The translations under genes and the position numbers were made by a program. From Dactylonectria macrodidyma (lineage: Eukaryota > Ascomycota > Sordariomycetes > Hypocreales > Nectriaceae), in NCBI GenBank assembly GCA_020744425.1, contig JAGMUV010000026.1:868001-932000 (forward strand): a stretch of 64,000 nt of DNA, read 5' to 3'. Every line of letters starts with the position of its first letter. The first letter of the stretch is position 1. The notes beneath the pieces were generated by a model. That model saw only the letters and a program-made list of their open reading frames with translations. It made no database searches and was not told the origin of the DNA. Positions 1 through 10,790 of this stretch are shown one piece after another.

Positions 1-118
1 CGTCGGCCGGGATGCTGACGTCCATGGGACCCGAGGTGTAGACGGCGTGGCCAAACTCGTCGACGGAGTCGTGATGTGGAGGGAACATGGCGAAGGGTAG
101 CCCTGTCAAAGATGCCAT
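1..118 (-). CDS. Unknown protein, 5' end only (runs off left edge)
   Basis: On the minus strand an ATG at 118 opens a frame that stays free of stops to the window edge (39 codons). The peptide begins MASLTGLPFAMFPPHHD and is rich in Pro, His and acidic residues. The bases before the ATG (read on the minus strand) do not give a longer coding frame, so 118 is the likely start. No domain is visible in so short a piece. The 2.7 kb to its right would be its promoter side. It could also be a chance frame, since only codon quality and the clean ATG support it. Confidence 0.4.
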   Translation of the reverse strand, partial: MASLTGLPFAMFPPHHDSVDEFGHAVYTSGPMDVSIPAD

Positions 119-1920
119 GGTGGTGTTGGTTGTGAGGCACGAAGGATGCGGGATGGCGAGTGCGGGCTTGAAGCAGGTGTAGCTCAGCTACGACGGGATG
201 CGATCACCTTTATCTAAAAGGCAAACACCAAAGGTCAGGTCTCAGGATTCTTGGACGAGCACAGAACACTCAAGTGTCAGTGGGGAAGCCGAGGAAGCTC
301 ACCTGCACCACTTCGCATTCCAAGGGAGCGAGGGTTGAGTTGACAGCCTCGCGGGGTCCGAGATGTTGTCGCAGCTGGGCAACCCGGCAAGTGCGGTTTG
401 CGTCGAGTAGTTCAAGTTGGGTTTTGGGAGTTTGTTCGGGCGATAGCATATCTAAAATATGGCATCCTAGTGTTGAATAACTTCAAGAGCGACCGCTGGG
501 GAGGGAGGCAGGAGGAGAAGTGGTGGTGCGGCGTGAGGAGAAATCGCTAGGAACCCTCTAGTATATCTTGCAGTCGTCAAGACAAGAAAGTCAACGAAGG
601 TGATGATCAAGGCAAAGAGCCAAAGGCAAGACCGGTATTCAGTGATAGGATAGGGCTACGAGGCTTTCTTGGGGTGGCCAGAGCAGGGGAAGTGGCGTAG
701 AGGCATGTCGCCCTCGGGGAGGGGGGCGCGGGATCAACCTGTCCAGGGAACTCTGAGCCCTCTTCAGTGCAAGTGGGTGGAGGCTACAGTGGAGGGGTGC
801 GCTGGAGACTGGGGGCGTGTTTAGCTCACCGGGACAAGTCGATCGTCTAATAGGACGGAACGCCCAGGCATCGGGAGTACCGGATACAAGGCGGAAAGGC
901 CTCGCAGGGCTGGCAGGGGTCACCCGAATGCCAAATTGCGGCCAGAGCGTGTGGCAGGGGGCCAGGGAAACCTGTACCAGTACCCAATACCCAAATCACT
1001 GTACCGATCAAGGCGGACCAGGGGGGCGGAAGATGCCTGGCCCGTTGAGCCGCAATGGTATGTCCCAGTCAGAGGTCGCTCCCAGTCACACCCACCAGGC
1101 TGGCAGGCTCGCGACGGGACGCCATCAATCGCCAGGGGTACCTAAGTGAAAAGGGCAAAAAAAAAATAAACCCACTGCCATGGAGGAAGTACATGCCAGA
1201 CGCTCCCAATCCAAGTCCTCACCCGTTTCCAAAGTGGGCGTCCCCTCCACCCTCTCTCTGCCGCTAAATGGAGGACAATCAAAGACAGCAATGGACGACA
1301 AACTCAAGTTCAAGCTCAAGTCGAGCCAAGTCAAGACATGATGTGGCCAAGCCACCTGCATCATCCATTGTCCATCATCCATCTCCATGCCATCCGCACC
1401 TGCAGTCATGCCTTTGCTGTGGGAGCATGCTCGATGTACCTAGGCAGAACAGGCAGTGGTCCGTCTTGGACTCTTGTAAGGTAGGGCATACCCATCCCCG
1501 TGCCGAGATGGTGGAGGCTCTGTTGCTCTAGCACGGGGATATTTTTATCCTCGACCCCTGCAGGTCTGCCCAGACCCCTCTTCGCCACTCAATGCGGCCT
1601 CCTCCGCCCGATCTCAACTCACGCGAAGAAAACAGTGGAGAGAGTGTCTGCATCAGGAGAGGATCGCCACTCACTTGTCTGCGCCGCTCGCTTATCATGG
1701 ACATAGGTTCGCTGGTTATTTTTTGGAAGCTTGGCGAAGTGGGTCGACACGGATTGAGGGCGCCAGGAAAACTGGCAGTAGCTGCAGTCTTCGCAACCAT
1801 TGGGCTTATTTTCGTATTTACGCGGCCACCCCCTGCCTAGCCTTGCCGATCACAGAATCCAGGCTGGCCTATGAATGGCATACTTGGCTAATGGCAGAGT
1901 GCGTTGGGGTTTTTATGGTA

Positions 1921-2095
1921 AGTGATGGATCCAATACGGCTAGGATGATCAGAGCCTTCAAAGGGGGTTTTCTGTGGAGACCAAAGATGATTGTATTGAT
2001 GTGTGTATGATCTAGGATCCTCCGGCCCCCTCTTTTCTCCTGAGGGGTTTTTCTAGTCATCTGACTAAGGCTAGGATATCGGTGTATCAGAGGTT
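1921..2095. repeat. Dispersed repeat, diverged copy of 51525-51705
   Basis: The segment resembles 51525-51705 in the same orientation. Shared blocks include GATGATTGTATTGAT (second copy CATGATTGTATTGAT), CCTCCGG followed by a CCCTCTTTT tract, GAGGGGTTTTT, and GATATCGGTGTATCAGAGG (second copy GATATTGATATATCAGAGG). Small indels separate the blocks, so this is an old copy. The partner at 51.6 kb forms one arm of an inverted repeat. Confidence 0.5.
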
Positions 2096-2432
2096 ATGCC
2101 GCCACACGAGGGTCAATCCAACAGGAAGCTTATTATCTAATTACTGACTAGACCCCGCTGTATTCTAGTAGCGTTTAGTTGGATTAAATGAGCTTGAAGT
2201 ATCCTTTGTATTTATTTTAGATGTGGCGCTGACATTGCTTTTTCCTGGCCGAAAACTTTTGGAGGCTGCCTCCGTATTGTATGATAGATGGGGTAGTAGT
2301 GGTTTGATTTTATTCGGTATAAGTTCGGTTGTTGTTAGGTGAACTTGCTTTTTATTTGGTGGTGCACGGATGAAAATGTGGTTTCCTGTACAGAAAGCAG
2401 AATGTCGACAGAAAACGGCGCATCCTTTGTAC

Positions 2433-2550
<118 letters not shown>

Positions 2551-2840
2551 TTCTGTACTTCGTATCAAGTCAACTTGACGACTCGGTTCGGGGATTGGAC
2601 GGGGGTAGGCTTGTTTCAGAGGCCATCGCGTGTTGCTATATATAGACCTCGTAGCTCTGCGCCGAGCCATACGGATACCATGTCTCCAGAGGACGGTACG
2701 AGGTGGTACGAAGTACGTACGGTACGTCTACGTCGCCTGCATTTTCTCCTTCCTTCACCACACACCACGTAACAAGCTGGCGCGAGAGCCTCACGAACCC
2801 CACGAACGACATCACCGCCTCAGAACAATCACGCCGCGAT

Positions 2841-4430
2841 ATGGCAGCCAAGCGCTCGTCGGGAGACGCAGACCGGAGGCTGGAGAGCGGCACGGCAACT
2901 GCTCCAAGTAAATCAGACGGCAGGCTGCATCCAGCATTCTTCATTGCGTGCGCCGGCCCTTCTCAGCTACTCGACCGAAGCCATGCTCACGCGCGGATAG
3001 ATTATGGATCTTCTTGAGCTCGAGCGTCATCCTCTTTAACAAATGGGTTCTCGCAGCCGCCAAGTTTGGTGAGCTTCATCTCCGCAATCCAAGTGCATTG
3101 TCTCGAGTCCCTCAGCTAACCCGGTGTTGACGCCAGACTTCCGTGAGTCGCATTCGATTTGTCGCCGAGCCCCGCCGAGCACCCACTGATCCCAACCCTC
3201 CAGCTTTGTTCTTGACTACATGGCACGTGGTGTTTGCCACGATTACGACGCAGATAATGGCCCGATTCACCAAGACGCTGGACTCGCGGCACAAGGTGCC
3301 CATGACCCCGACCATATATAGGTAAGCAATCATCGAGACGGGCGGAACGGCCTGCTTGTCCCAGCAAAATACTCGTGAGGATGCTGAATTGCTGATGGAT
3401 CGCTATTCGCACAGGCGGTCCATTGTACCGATTGGTATTCTCTTCAGCTTTAGCCTGATTTGCGGGAATATGGCATACCTCTACCTGAGTGTATCATTTA
3501 TCCAGATGCTCAAGGTGCGTGTTATTGGCGTTCCAACCAAGCACGCAAGCTCATTTTACTGACTTACTCAAGGCGACAAATGCTGTCGCGACCTTGCTAG
3601 CAACATGGGCGTTCCGGATCGCCCCTCCCAACTTCCGAGTGCTCGGGAGTGTGTCCGTCATTGTCATGGGCATCGTAATCGCCTCATTCGGGGAAATCAA
3701 GTTTGATCTCACTGGTTTTATTTGTAGGTTGCTGTGAATCCCAATGTCTCTGGCCAGGGCACCTAACACCTCTGCAGACCAAGTGAGCGGCATCATCTTT
3801 GAGGCGCTGCGCCTTGTCATGATTCAGCGGCTACTCAGCTCTGCCGAATTCAAAATGGATCCTTTGGTGTCACTCTATTATTATGCTCCGGCATGCGCCG
3901 TAACCAACGGCATCTTTACCATGATCATCGAGATCCCGAGGATGACCATGGGTGATATCTACGGACTGGGCATCTCGACCCTCGTAGCCAACGCAATTGT
4001 GGCTTTCCTACTGAATGTGTCGGTTGTGCTCCTCGTACGTCGTTCTCCACGCCTCATCTAACCCACATCGCTGACCACTATGCAGATTGGCCAGACATCA
4101 GCCGTCGTTTTGACCATGTCAGGCGTTCTGAAGGATATCTTGCTTGTTGTCGCTTCCATGGTTATTTTCCGTGACCCAGTCACTGGCCAGCAGTTCTTTG
4201 GATACTCCATCGCCTTGGCCGGACTGGTATATTACAGGCTTGGAGCTGAGAAGATGCAGTCTCTTGCGAAGGACGCACGCCTACGACTAGGCAACTTTCG
4301 TCACCAAAATCCCGCGAGAGCAAAGATTCTTGCCAATCTCACCGTTCTAGTCATGGTTGCTTTCGGGTTGTGGATGTGGGGACCATATTTTCTTGGACAG
4401 GGTGAAGCCAGCGTTGGCGATGCCTCTTAG
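2841..4430 (+). CDS. DMT-superfamily transporter (triose-phosphate/nucleotide-sugar type, DUF250-like)
   Basis: A multi-pass membrane transporter of the drug/metabolite superfamily, probably in Golgi or ER. Proposed exons: 2841-2947, 3001-3068, 3137-3142, 3204-3321, 3415-3514, 3573-3723, 3778-4034, 4086-4430. They join in frame to 383 aa with GT-AG introns of 51-93 bp. The start MAAKRSSGD follows a plausible leader. Family marks are [14 protein letters not shown] in the first membrane segment, [33 protein letters not shown] and [13 protein letters not shown]. About ten hydrophobic segments alternate with short loops, which fits the TPT fold. Exon 3 is only 6 nt and restores the conserved FP-x-x-LT-x-x-H pattern. 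Substrate cannot be told from sequence. It stands alone between an AGT repeat and a transposon block. Confidence 0.88.
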
Positions 4431-4996
4431 AAGGTGTAGGTGATACTTGACGCTCATCTCGCTTGTAATCCTGCCTTGGCGTCTTGCAAGTTCAGGGAAT
4501 TTTCTCGTGCATTGTAACATAAACCGTCTCTATTTTAATGTGCCTAGATAGAGTGAGTGGGTGCTATTCTTACGAGGGTTGGTGCGAAGATCACTTTTGC
4601 ATGTTCCATAGAGGTCTAGTTCGCAGCACTTAGTTCAGGCCATTCAGGGCCAAGATAGATAGAGGTGGCAAAATGAATCATTAAACCATCCCATCCACGA
4701 TATTTTAAAGGGTTCCTAAGTCGGCCAACCCGGAAGTCACCATTGCGGCCAAATACCGAGATTATTTCCACGACCCATTCGTAAGAATTGGCATCTCTGA
4801 GAAACATCCAGATCGTCCCTGACTTGAATCCCCGAGTCCGACATATAATTTCCGGGGTTTTGGAGTCATACTTGGGCCATGAGGGAGCGGATATATTATC
4901 GATCGTTAACACGTTAGGGTCTTGGTGGATGGTGAAGGATATAAAGTAATTGCGCAGTAATGTCGCTAAAGTAGCATTGCCAGGGATTGATGCACC
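4431..4996. other. Intergenic, with one weak minus-strand frame
   Basis: A 98-codon minus-strand frame at 4616-4912 contains peptides such as RTRGFKSGTIWMFLRDANSY. I recognise no family and see no repeat of it, so I do not call a gene. It ends about 85 bp before the solo LTR and might be a remnant of the locus that recombined there. Confidence 0.35.
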
Positions 4997-5165
4997 TGTG
5001 ACGGGACAAGAGCACGAACGAGGTCGAGTGCGACTTGGGCAAAATGATTGTTTACAAGGAGAGAAAGAGATTCCTAAGGAAAGCTCTGACTTAAAGCTAT
5101 TTATACAATATTCATAAAGTGAGACTATTCATAAAGTATGAAAGTCACATGATCGTTCCCTCACA
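4997..5165 (+). mobile_element. Solo LTR, copy 1 (169 bp)
   Basis: The element begins TGTGACGGGACAAGAGCACG and ends CGTTCCCTCACA, with TGTGA/TCACA inverted tips and a TTTATACAATATTC box inside. It is nearly identical to 28157-28325 and 44997-45165. The flanks (GCACC left, ATGCT right) do not match, unlike the other two copies. Its two sides therefore probably come from different insertions joined by LTR-LTR recombination. The right side runs directly into helicase coding sequence. Confidence 0.85.
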
Positions 5166-7045
5166 ATGCTGATCCAGAAGGTCAACAGTGGCCAGATTAC
5201 TGCCGTGTAAAGCTAACATTGAACCACCCACATCGCCGAGTTGATGAGCTTCTGACATTTGACGGCCAACTTTTCAGTTCCCACGTTGAGGCTTTCTTGC
5301 ATTGTTGGCAACACCACAGTCATGGTGATGACCATTACGGCTGGCCAAAAGAGGCTCGATTACAGCCTCAAGAGGATCAGTACGAGGCTCTGCCTGTGGA
5401 GGAAGAATTTGATGACGAAGACTGGATTCGCCTCGCCGCCCTTTTACCTGACAACCCCCTTACCCAGGAAGGTCTTGACCTACTTGGCCGCCGCGATATC
5501 GACGTTAATTACGACTGGACACGGCATGTAGGTACTTATCCGGAACTTCGAGACGGTTACTGGAAAGACCTTATCGCTAGCCACCCTATAGCCAACGATG
5601 TGGAGGTCCTTGGCCCTCACTGGCGTGATCAGCTGAACCCACAACAACGGCTCGTGTACGACACCTTCATGGGCCACTTCCAGGCGCAAAGTCTTACTCA
5701 AATCCTTCTCCACGTTGACGGCGGTGGTGGTACAGGCAAGTCCTTCCTTAACAAGGTGCTATCCTCCCATCTCCAGGCGGCTGCCCTACCGAATCCTAGC
5801 CCTATTTGTCGCGTAGCGCCAACAGGCGTTGCGAGTAACCAGATACAAGGCAGCACCATTCATTCGTTGCTACGCCTCCCAGTAGGTGGTACTTTTACCG
5901 ACCTTCCCCCAGCCGACGCGGCCGCCCTTCAGTCCCGCCTACGGCACGTCAAATACCTCGTTATCGATGAAAAGAGCATGCTAGGGCTTGAGCAGCTAGC
6001 GCGGATCGATTCCCGCCTGCGGCAGGCCTTTCCACAGCGTAGCCTCGAGTTCTTTGGTGGCGTGAGCGTCTTGCTGGTGGGCGATTTCTTCCAGTTACCA
6101 CCCGTCCGGCAAAAGCCGCTGTATTCGACTAGCACCAGCCTGTCTCCGCTGGAAAGGAGAGGGCAGGTGGCCTACCGGTTATTTGACCGCACCATCTTCT
6201 TGACCACGGTACAGCGCCAAACTGGCGATGATCAGGCCCAGTTCCGTCAGGCATTGCAGGAACTGCGTGAAGTTAAGTTATCTATACCGTCATGGAACCT
6301 CCTTAGTAATCGGGTACAGGCCAAGCTAACACAGAGCGAGATTGACAGCTTCAGGCCCGCTTTGCGGGTGTATTCTACAAAGGCCCGGGTCAACGAGTAC
6401 AATTACGAGCATATGGTGCACCTCAACGACCCGGCAGTACAGGTGGAGGCAAAGAATCGGGGCAACGGCGCAGGGCAGGCGCCAAGCGACAACGCTGACA
6501 ACCTATCTAACAGGTTCCCTGTTGCTAAAGGCGCCAGAGTGATGCTTACGACTAACCTATGGCAGCCAGCTGGCCTAGTTAACGGCGCCCAGGGTACTGT
6601 ATACGACATCGCCTGGAACGAAGGCACCAACCCATGGGAAGAACCCCGGGCGATTATTATGGTGGATTTCGATAGCTACGACGGGCCGCCGTATCTAACA
6701 ACGAACGAGGGCAGGAAAATCGTACCCATCCTTCCAGTCACGCGTGATTTCCTAGTGGGCAACGAGACCTGCGCTCGCACGCAGTTTCCCTTGATCGTGG
6801 CATTTGCTATCACTGTTCACAAATGCCAGAGCCTAACGAAGGATCAGATAGTTACTGACCTCGCTACACGCGACTTCCAGGCCGGTATTAGTTATGTTGC
6901 CGTCTCACGAGTTACCTCGCTGGAAGGCCTACTCCTTGAGGCGCCGTTCGACCGCCAGAGCCTCTATAACCACACGCCCACGGAAGGTTTATACGCCTGT
7001 GTTTCCTACGTACTGCGTTTGTGGCTAACTATAAGGCAGGGATGA
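5166..7045 (+). CDS. Helitron-type Pif1-like helicase, 5'-truncated
   Basis: ATP-dependent DNA helicase part of a fungal Helitron Rep-helicase. The frame is already open at 5166, immediately after the solo LTR, and reads DPEGQQWPDYCRVKLTLNHP, which resembles the linker before the helicase in Helitron proteins. There is no credible start codon at the LTR edge, so the N-terminal Rep domain is lost. Visible motifs: Walker A GGGGTGKSFL, APTGVAS, Walker B VIDEKSML, GDFFQLPPV, and the C-terminal pair VHKCQSLT and YVAVSRVTS. The stop is at 7043-7045. The helicase domain itself has no frameshift. A second copy of only the last 65 codons lies at 48107-48300 with the same downstream tail. Non-functional as a full transposition protein. 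Confidence 0.85.
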
Positions 7046-7372
7046 AGATGCGCCTTGCTGACCAACAACGCCGTCAGGCTCAACAGCTGACCGATCCGCC
7101 GTATCCACCACGCTACATTGATTAAATGACGTTTTCCTATAAGCTACAGGGAAAGGGGAAATTCGATATACGGTATATAGTTGATTGGGCCTGTCAGGAA
7201 GTGATAGAGGGACCCCTATGTCTATCAGTCAACTCCCTGACTACAGGTTTGAAGTGGTTTAACAGCTGGTTACCGCCGCAGTTGAAAGGGGGGTTCTAGG
7301 GGGTTCCCCCAGGAGAATTTAATAGCAGGTATACGGTATTTACCCTTCGGGCTGGATATTCAGCCGCTAAGT
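7046..7372 (+). mobile_element. Helitron 3' tail
   Basis: The sequence after the helicase stop matches 48301-49265 once two later insertions are removed from the second copy. The shared stretch contains GGGCCTGT, GAGGGACCCCT, a G/C-rich GGGGGGTTC...GGGGGTTCCCCC palindrome near 7290-7312, and ends with GGTGTTCGAAGTATTTTA. Homology stops there in both copies, which marks the probable 3' boundary, although no canonical CTRR terminus is obvious. Confidence 0.6.
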
Positions 7373-7460
7373 CCCTTGCCTTGGCAACTTAATGGGTGTT
7401 CGAAGTATTTTACTATTGGCGTGGTTCCAGAGACTCCATCGAATGCGGAGTATCCCTGGA

Positions 7461-7654
7461 TGGATGAGTATATTCTCTTAAGGTCGAGGCTCCGAGAATA
7501 TATCCAAGGCAAGTTAACGCCAGCTGTCGAGTTACTAGAGCGCCCGCAAAATGGCCGGGAGCGACTAGCACAAGTGTTGGAGACTCGGGGCTTAGATATA
7601 GATGTATTAGAGAACTTGATGGCACAGGGGAGTATAGATAGTGGAGAGGAATAA
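7461..7654 (+). CDS. Small hypothetical ORF after the Helitron tail
   Basis: A frame open from about 7376 has its first ATG at 7461 and encodes roughly 64 residues, starting MDEYILLRSRLREYIQGKL. It is rich in Leu, Glu and Arg and probably helical. It ends at 7654, convergent with the minus-strand gene that ends at 7692. It may be the 3' end of a gene cut by the Helitron, because homology with the other Helitron copy stops just upstream. I recognise no family, and it could be a chance frame. Confidence 0.25.
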
Positions 7655-7691
7655 AGAGAGTAGTCTTGCTCGATAGTAAATATCTAACCTC

Positions 7692-9360
7692 TTACGGATC
7701 AGGGCTTCTGCGAATCTGCGTACGCTGGCGTGTTACCATAGTAAACTCAGGTACATTTGCACCGCCTGCGGAAGTCTGTGCCTTAATCGTATCCTCCGTC
7801 TTACTAACCCCAACATTATCTCCCGAACTCTCTCCAATTAAATCCTCGATACGAAAGCCGGGATCATCTTGCACGAATATCTCTTCCTCCAGGAAATCCT
7901 CCTCAAACTTAAACGAGGGCTCTTGCTTTATATCAACCGCAACCTTGATGTCCTCCGACTGACCAGGCTGCATACTTAATGTTCGCTTTCGCTTGGCGGT
8001 AGTTCTCTTTGCCTTCGACTGCGATGGCTTAGGCTGTTTGGCTAGCGACGACGATAGGGCGTGAGTAGTCTTGCCCCTAGCCGTACGAGTAGATGCTGGA
8101 GTGAACAGATCCTCGCTATCGCTTGTAACCTCGTACGAGTATAGAAGGAAGAGGGTAAACTTGAACGGCGAGGCGATCTTGGTATGTGTCGCGTGTAAAA
8201 ATTCGATTAGTGAGGTCGTGTTATAGATCTCGTGCGGGAAGGAGGCGATGCTCGATGGTGTGTTCGATTGACAGCTTGAGATCAGTTCCCAGTCGAGTCG
8301 AACGAAATTGCCGTCGGTCGTAGCTAATCGAACAAGGCTGTTCACGAAGTCGGCATGATTCTCGTATCGTCGGGCAGGATCGGTAACGAAACAATGTGTA
8401 ACCTTATAGGCGAGATATGGACTGCCCGCCTGATATTTCTTTGACTGCAGTAACCCCTGTGATATGTCCTTATAACCCCCAGTATAGAAGAATATAGTGA
8501 GATCGAATGGCTGTGACTTGGGCAGTTTCCGTGTTGCTTGGGCATGTTGGTTGCGGCTCTGATTCCCCTCGTTAATTGCCGTTGTTAGTTGATCGGATGG
8601 TAGTCGAGGTCGTGCGGTCGGGATAGTCATAGACGAGGCCGGGGCATGCTGGGACGTGTCCGATAGGACATTACGAGATGGGGGTTGGCTCTCATCTGTA
8701 AGATCGATCGTGTCCAGGGTTGGAAATCGATCGACCAATCGATTTGATCGATTCGATTAATCGATTCGATTTCGATTTCGATCGATCGATCAGAGCTGCC
8801 AGTCGATCGATATCGATCGATTATAAGTCTTGATCGATCGATTTGATCGTCGATCGAGTGGACCATATATAAATCGGTGAGGTGCAGGGTAGGCTGCCCT
8901 GGATTCTGCCTCTGTGTGGATCGCAACACATCGCGTGTCCCACAAAGCACCCCGGCAGGCGCGATTGGTGGAGAGACGCTGCTGTTGAGTGCTTTCTAAG
9001 GAGGAAGGCGCCCCACCACCTTCCTTTTTAGGATTCCGCAGCTTCGTTGCCTCGTCACGTGAGGCTCTGTCTGATCGATTTGATCGATCGATATCGATCG
9101 ACTAAGAGGGCCGCTCGATCGATATCGATCAATCAGATGCGTTGATCGATATAAATCGATCGATCAGGGCTCAGAATCGATCTATACGATCGATTTCCAA
9201 GCCTGATCGTGTCGACGACGGTTCGAGGCTGTGAAGATCTTTGTGCTTGAAAGGGGGGAAGGTCATCTCCGCAATACATACAAACCCGCCATTGCGGATT
9301 TGTTCGACGGAGAATAGAATGAAGATAATTCGTACGCGGGCAAGAATCAGAAGGCATCAT
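7692..9360 (-). pseudogene. Unknown Cys-containing ORF, split by a hAT element
   Basis: Two minus-strand pieces, 9360-9206 and 8706-7692, belong to one frame once the 491-bp element and one 8-bp target duplication are ignored. Together they are 1170 nt, exactly 390 codons. The N-terminal piece begins MMPSDSCPRTNYLHSILRR and has a CMYCG pair. The C-terminal piece has a globular core (DLTIFFYTGGYKDI...CFVTDPARRYENHADFVNSL) and a Lys/Ser-rich then acidic tail. I do not recognise the family. The insertion adds an alternative in-element start (MVDRFPTL) so the downstream part still reads as 348 codons. It lies next to a DUF3716-like gene on the same strand. The two may be parts of one repeated fungal locus, because a copy of the neighbour's 3' end recurs at 60.6 kb. 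Confidence 0.55.
8715..9205. mobile_element. Non-autonomous hAT element with CGAT-rich ends (491 bp)
   Basis: Termini are CAGGGTTGGAAATCGATCGA on the left and CGATCGATTTCCAAGCCTG on the right. They are flanked by a perfect 8-bp duplication ATCGTGTC (8707-8714 and 9206-9213). Both subterminal regions are dense in CGAT/ATCGAT words, the sort of array to which hAT transposases bind. The interior has no transposase. The left end is closely similar, over roughly 170 bp, to the reverse complement of the end at 39096. Confidence 0.9.
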
Positions 9361-9470
9361 TAATAAAGTGTAGTTAAAGTAGTAATTACAAAAATCTGCG
9401 TACGCAAATTCTTACAGCTTAAATAATCTGCGTACGCGTTTGATTTGTCCTACACCGATAAGCGCTAGAT

Positions 9471-9700
9471 GTCGCATATCACTACTAGGTTCGTGCGACT
9501 GGGAATGAAACGCGACCCGTACTTTGGGATCGTGTATCCGGTTTCACATCCGCCTTGTCGCATCAAGGATTCCAATCCTAACGACATGAGCTGAAATGAC
9601 TGTGCCCGAACACATGGCTGTTCAATTTCTTTTGTTCTTTAGATAAATTCTCATCAATCGACTGGTGCCATCAATGATCCCTATGGAACCAATTGTCTGA
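9471..9700. repeat. Dispersed repeat shared with 60628-60853
   Basis: The two copies lie in the same orientation and share long blocks such as GTATCCGGTTTCACATCCG, CGAACACATGGCTGTTCAAT and TTTCTTTTGTTCTTTAGAT. The repeat includes the last codons and 3' flank of the DUF3716-like gene (stop at 9671). The gene is therefore part of a multi-copy unit of which the second copy keeps only the 3' end. Confidence 0.8.
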
Positions 9701-10384
9701 TGCTAGATCATTCTCGTCTGGCGATGCGTGATTTTCCTTCTTAGCCGCTGCTCGCCGTAGTAATTCCTCCCCTAGAGCGCGCCATTGCATTGGCGTAATT
9801 GTACTAATAATATCCTCTGACTCCTGCCTCTTGTTGCGGCGTTGACTCTTGGTATGCCCTAGACTCTTGGTCAGCGTCTTGTGTACGGAGTATACCCAGA
9901 GAAATAGTAGCTACTTACGATGGAACGAACAGGTAATCCCGCGCGACGAGTATGCGCAATTGGCGCATGCTCCAGTAGCGATACTACTCTCAGTGTAGCA
10001 TCCCTGGAAGATCCCATTGCCTCTGGCACAGTGATGACAGGGGGTATCCCGCTTTATCCCGTAGATAAAGATGAGGATGGCATCGATATTTTGCGTACGG
10101 GTCAGATCAAGCTTGGGAATAGATGACCGGCCTTGTCTTGACCTAGTATTCAGCTGTAAGGGTCGGGGAAGGCGATATGGCTCCTGGAACTTCGAGACTT
10201 TATGAGGTCGTATTAGTTGCGCCTTGGCTAGAGCCCAGGATGTCAATTCGAGAGGATCCGTAGGCTGAGGAGCCGTAGTCGGGATAGAGGGGAGGGATGA
10301 GCTGGATATTGTTGATGACATGGCTGATGTAGTGGTTAATTGGGGATTTGGTTTCGATGCGGGTCTTACGAAGCGGAATTCCAT
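9671..10384 (-). CDS. DUF3716-like Cys-rich protein
   Basis: Two exons, 10384-9919 and 9858-9671, with a 60-bp GT-AG intron, join to 217 aa. The centre carries the pattern CHHCARGNGIFQGC ... GACANCAYSSRGITCSFH. This is the signature of the fungal DUF3716 module (paired CxxC followed by a CxNC-type motif), probably a small metal-binding fold. The N-terminus is Ser/Thr/Pro-rich (TISSSSLPSIPTTAPQP), and the C-terminus is basic then acidic. The ATG at 10384 is the first in frame. Function is unknown. Such genes are often expanded next to transposons. The 3' end is duplicated at 60.6 kb. Confidence 0.7.
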
Positions 10385-10790
10385 TATTATGAGACCATCG
10401 AGGTTGGGACTTCATAATATGAATAGGAAAACGTTAAAACGGGATTATTCGATATTTGTGGATACGGTAGGGTACCCCTATTGAAGGGTTTTGAGTTATG
10501 GGACACTTTGCATTACAGTCAACCGTAGGTGCCACCGTACCCAGTGGGCCTGAGTGCCTGAGGTAATTGTTTTCTTTGCGGACTGCTGAGTGCCGCGCTG
10601 CCAGGCGGACGGATCAAGATGCGTTTAATGCTTGTCCAGTGCTCAAATCTCGCCACCACTTTACGTCTGCGCGGTGGGTGTTAGTTGGTCACGATTCGCG
10701 ACCCCCGAGCCACGAGTACGCCAGGAGACCACTTTTCTACTATTCGAAGCGTGTATGGACATTGATCAAAGTATAGGTATACATCTGAAT
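10385..10790. other. Intergenic
   Basis: Short frames only. It separates the 5' end of the DUF3716-like gene from the 3' end of the secreted-protein gene. No element ends were recognised. Confidence 0.5.

Noticed and set aside
4616..4912. 98-codon minus-strand ORF as a gene
   Set aside because: Plausible composition but no recognised family, no repeat and no flanking exons.
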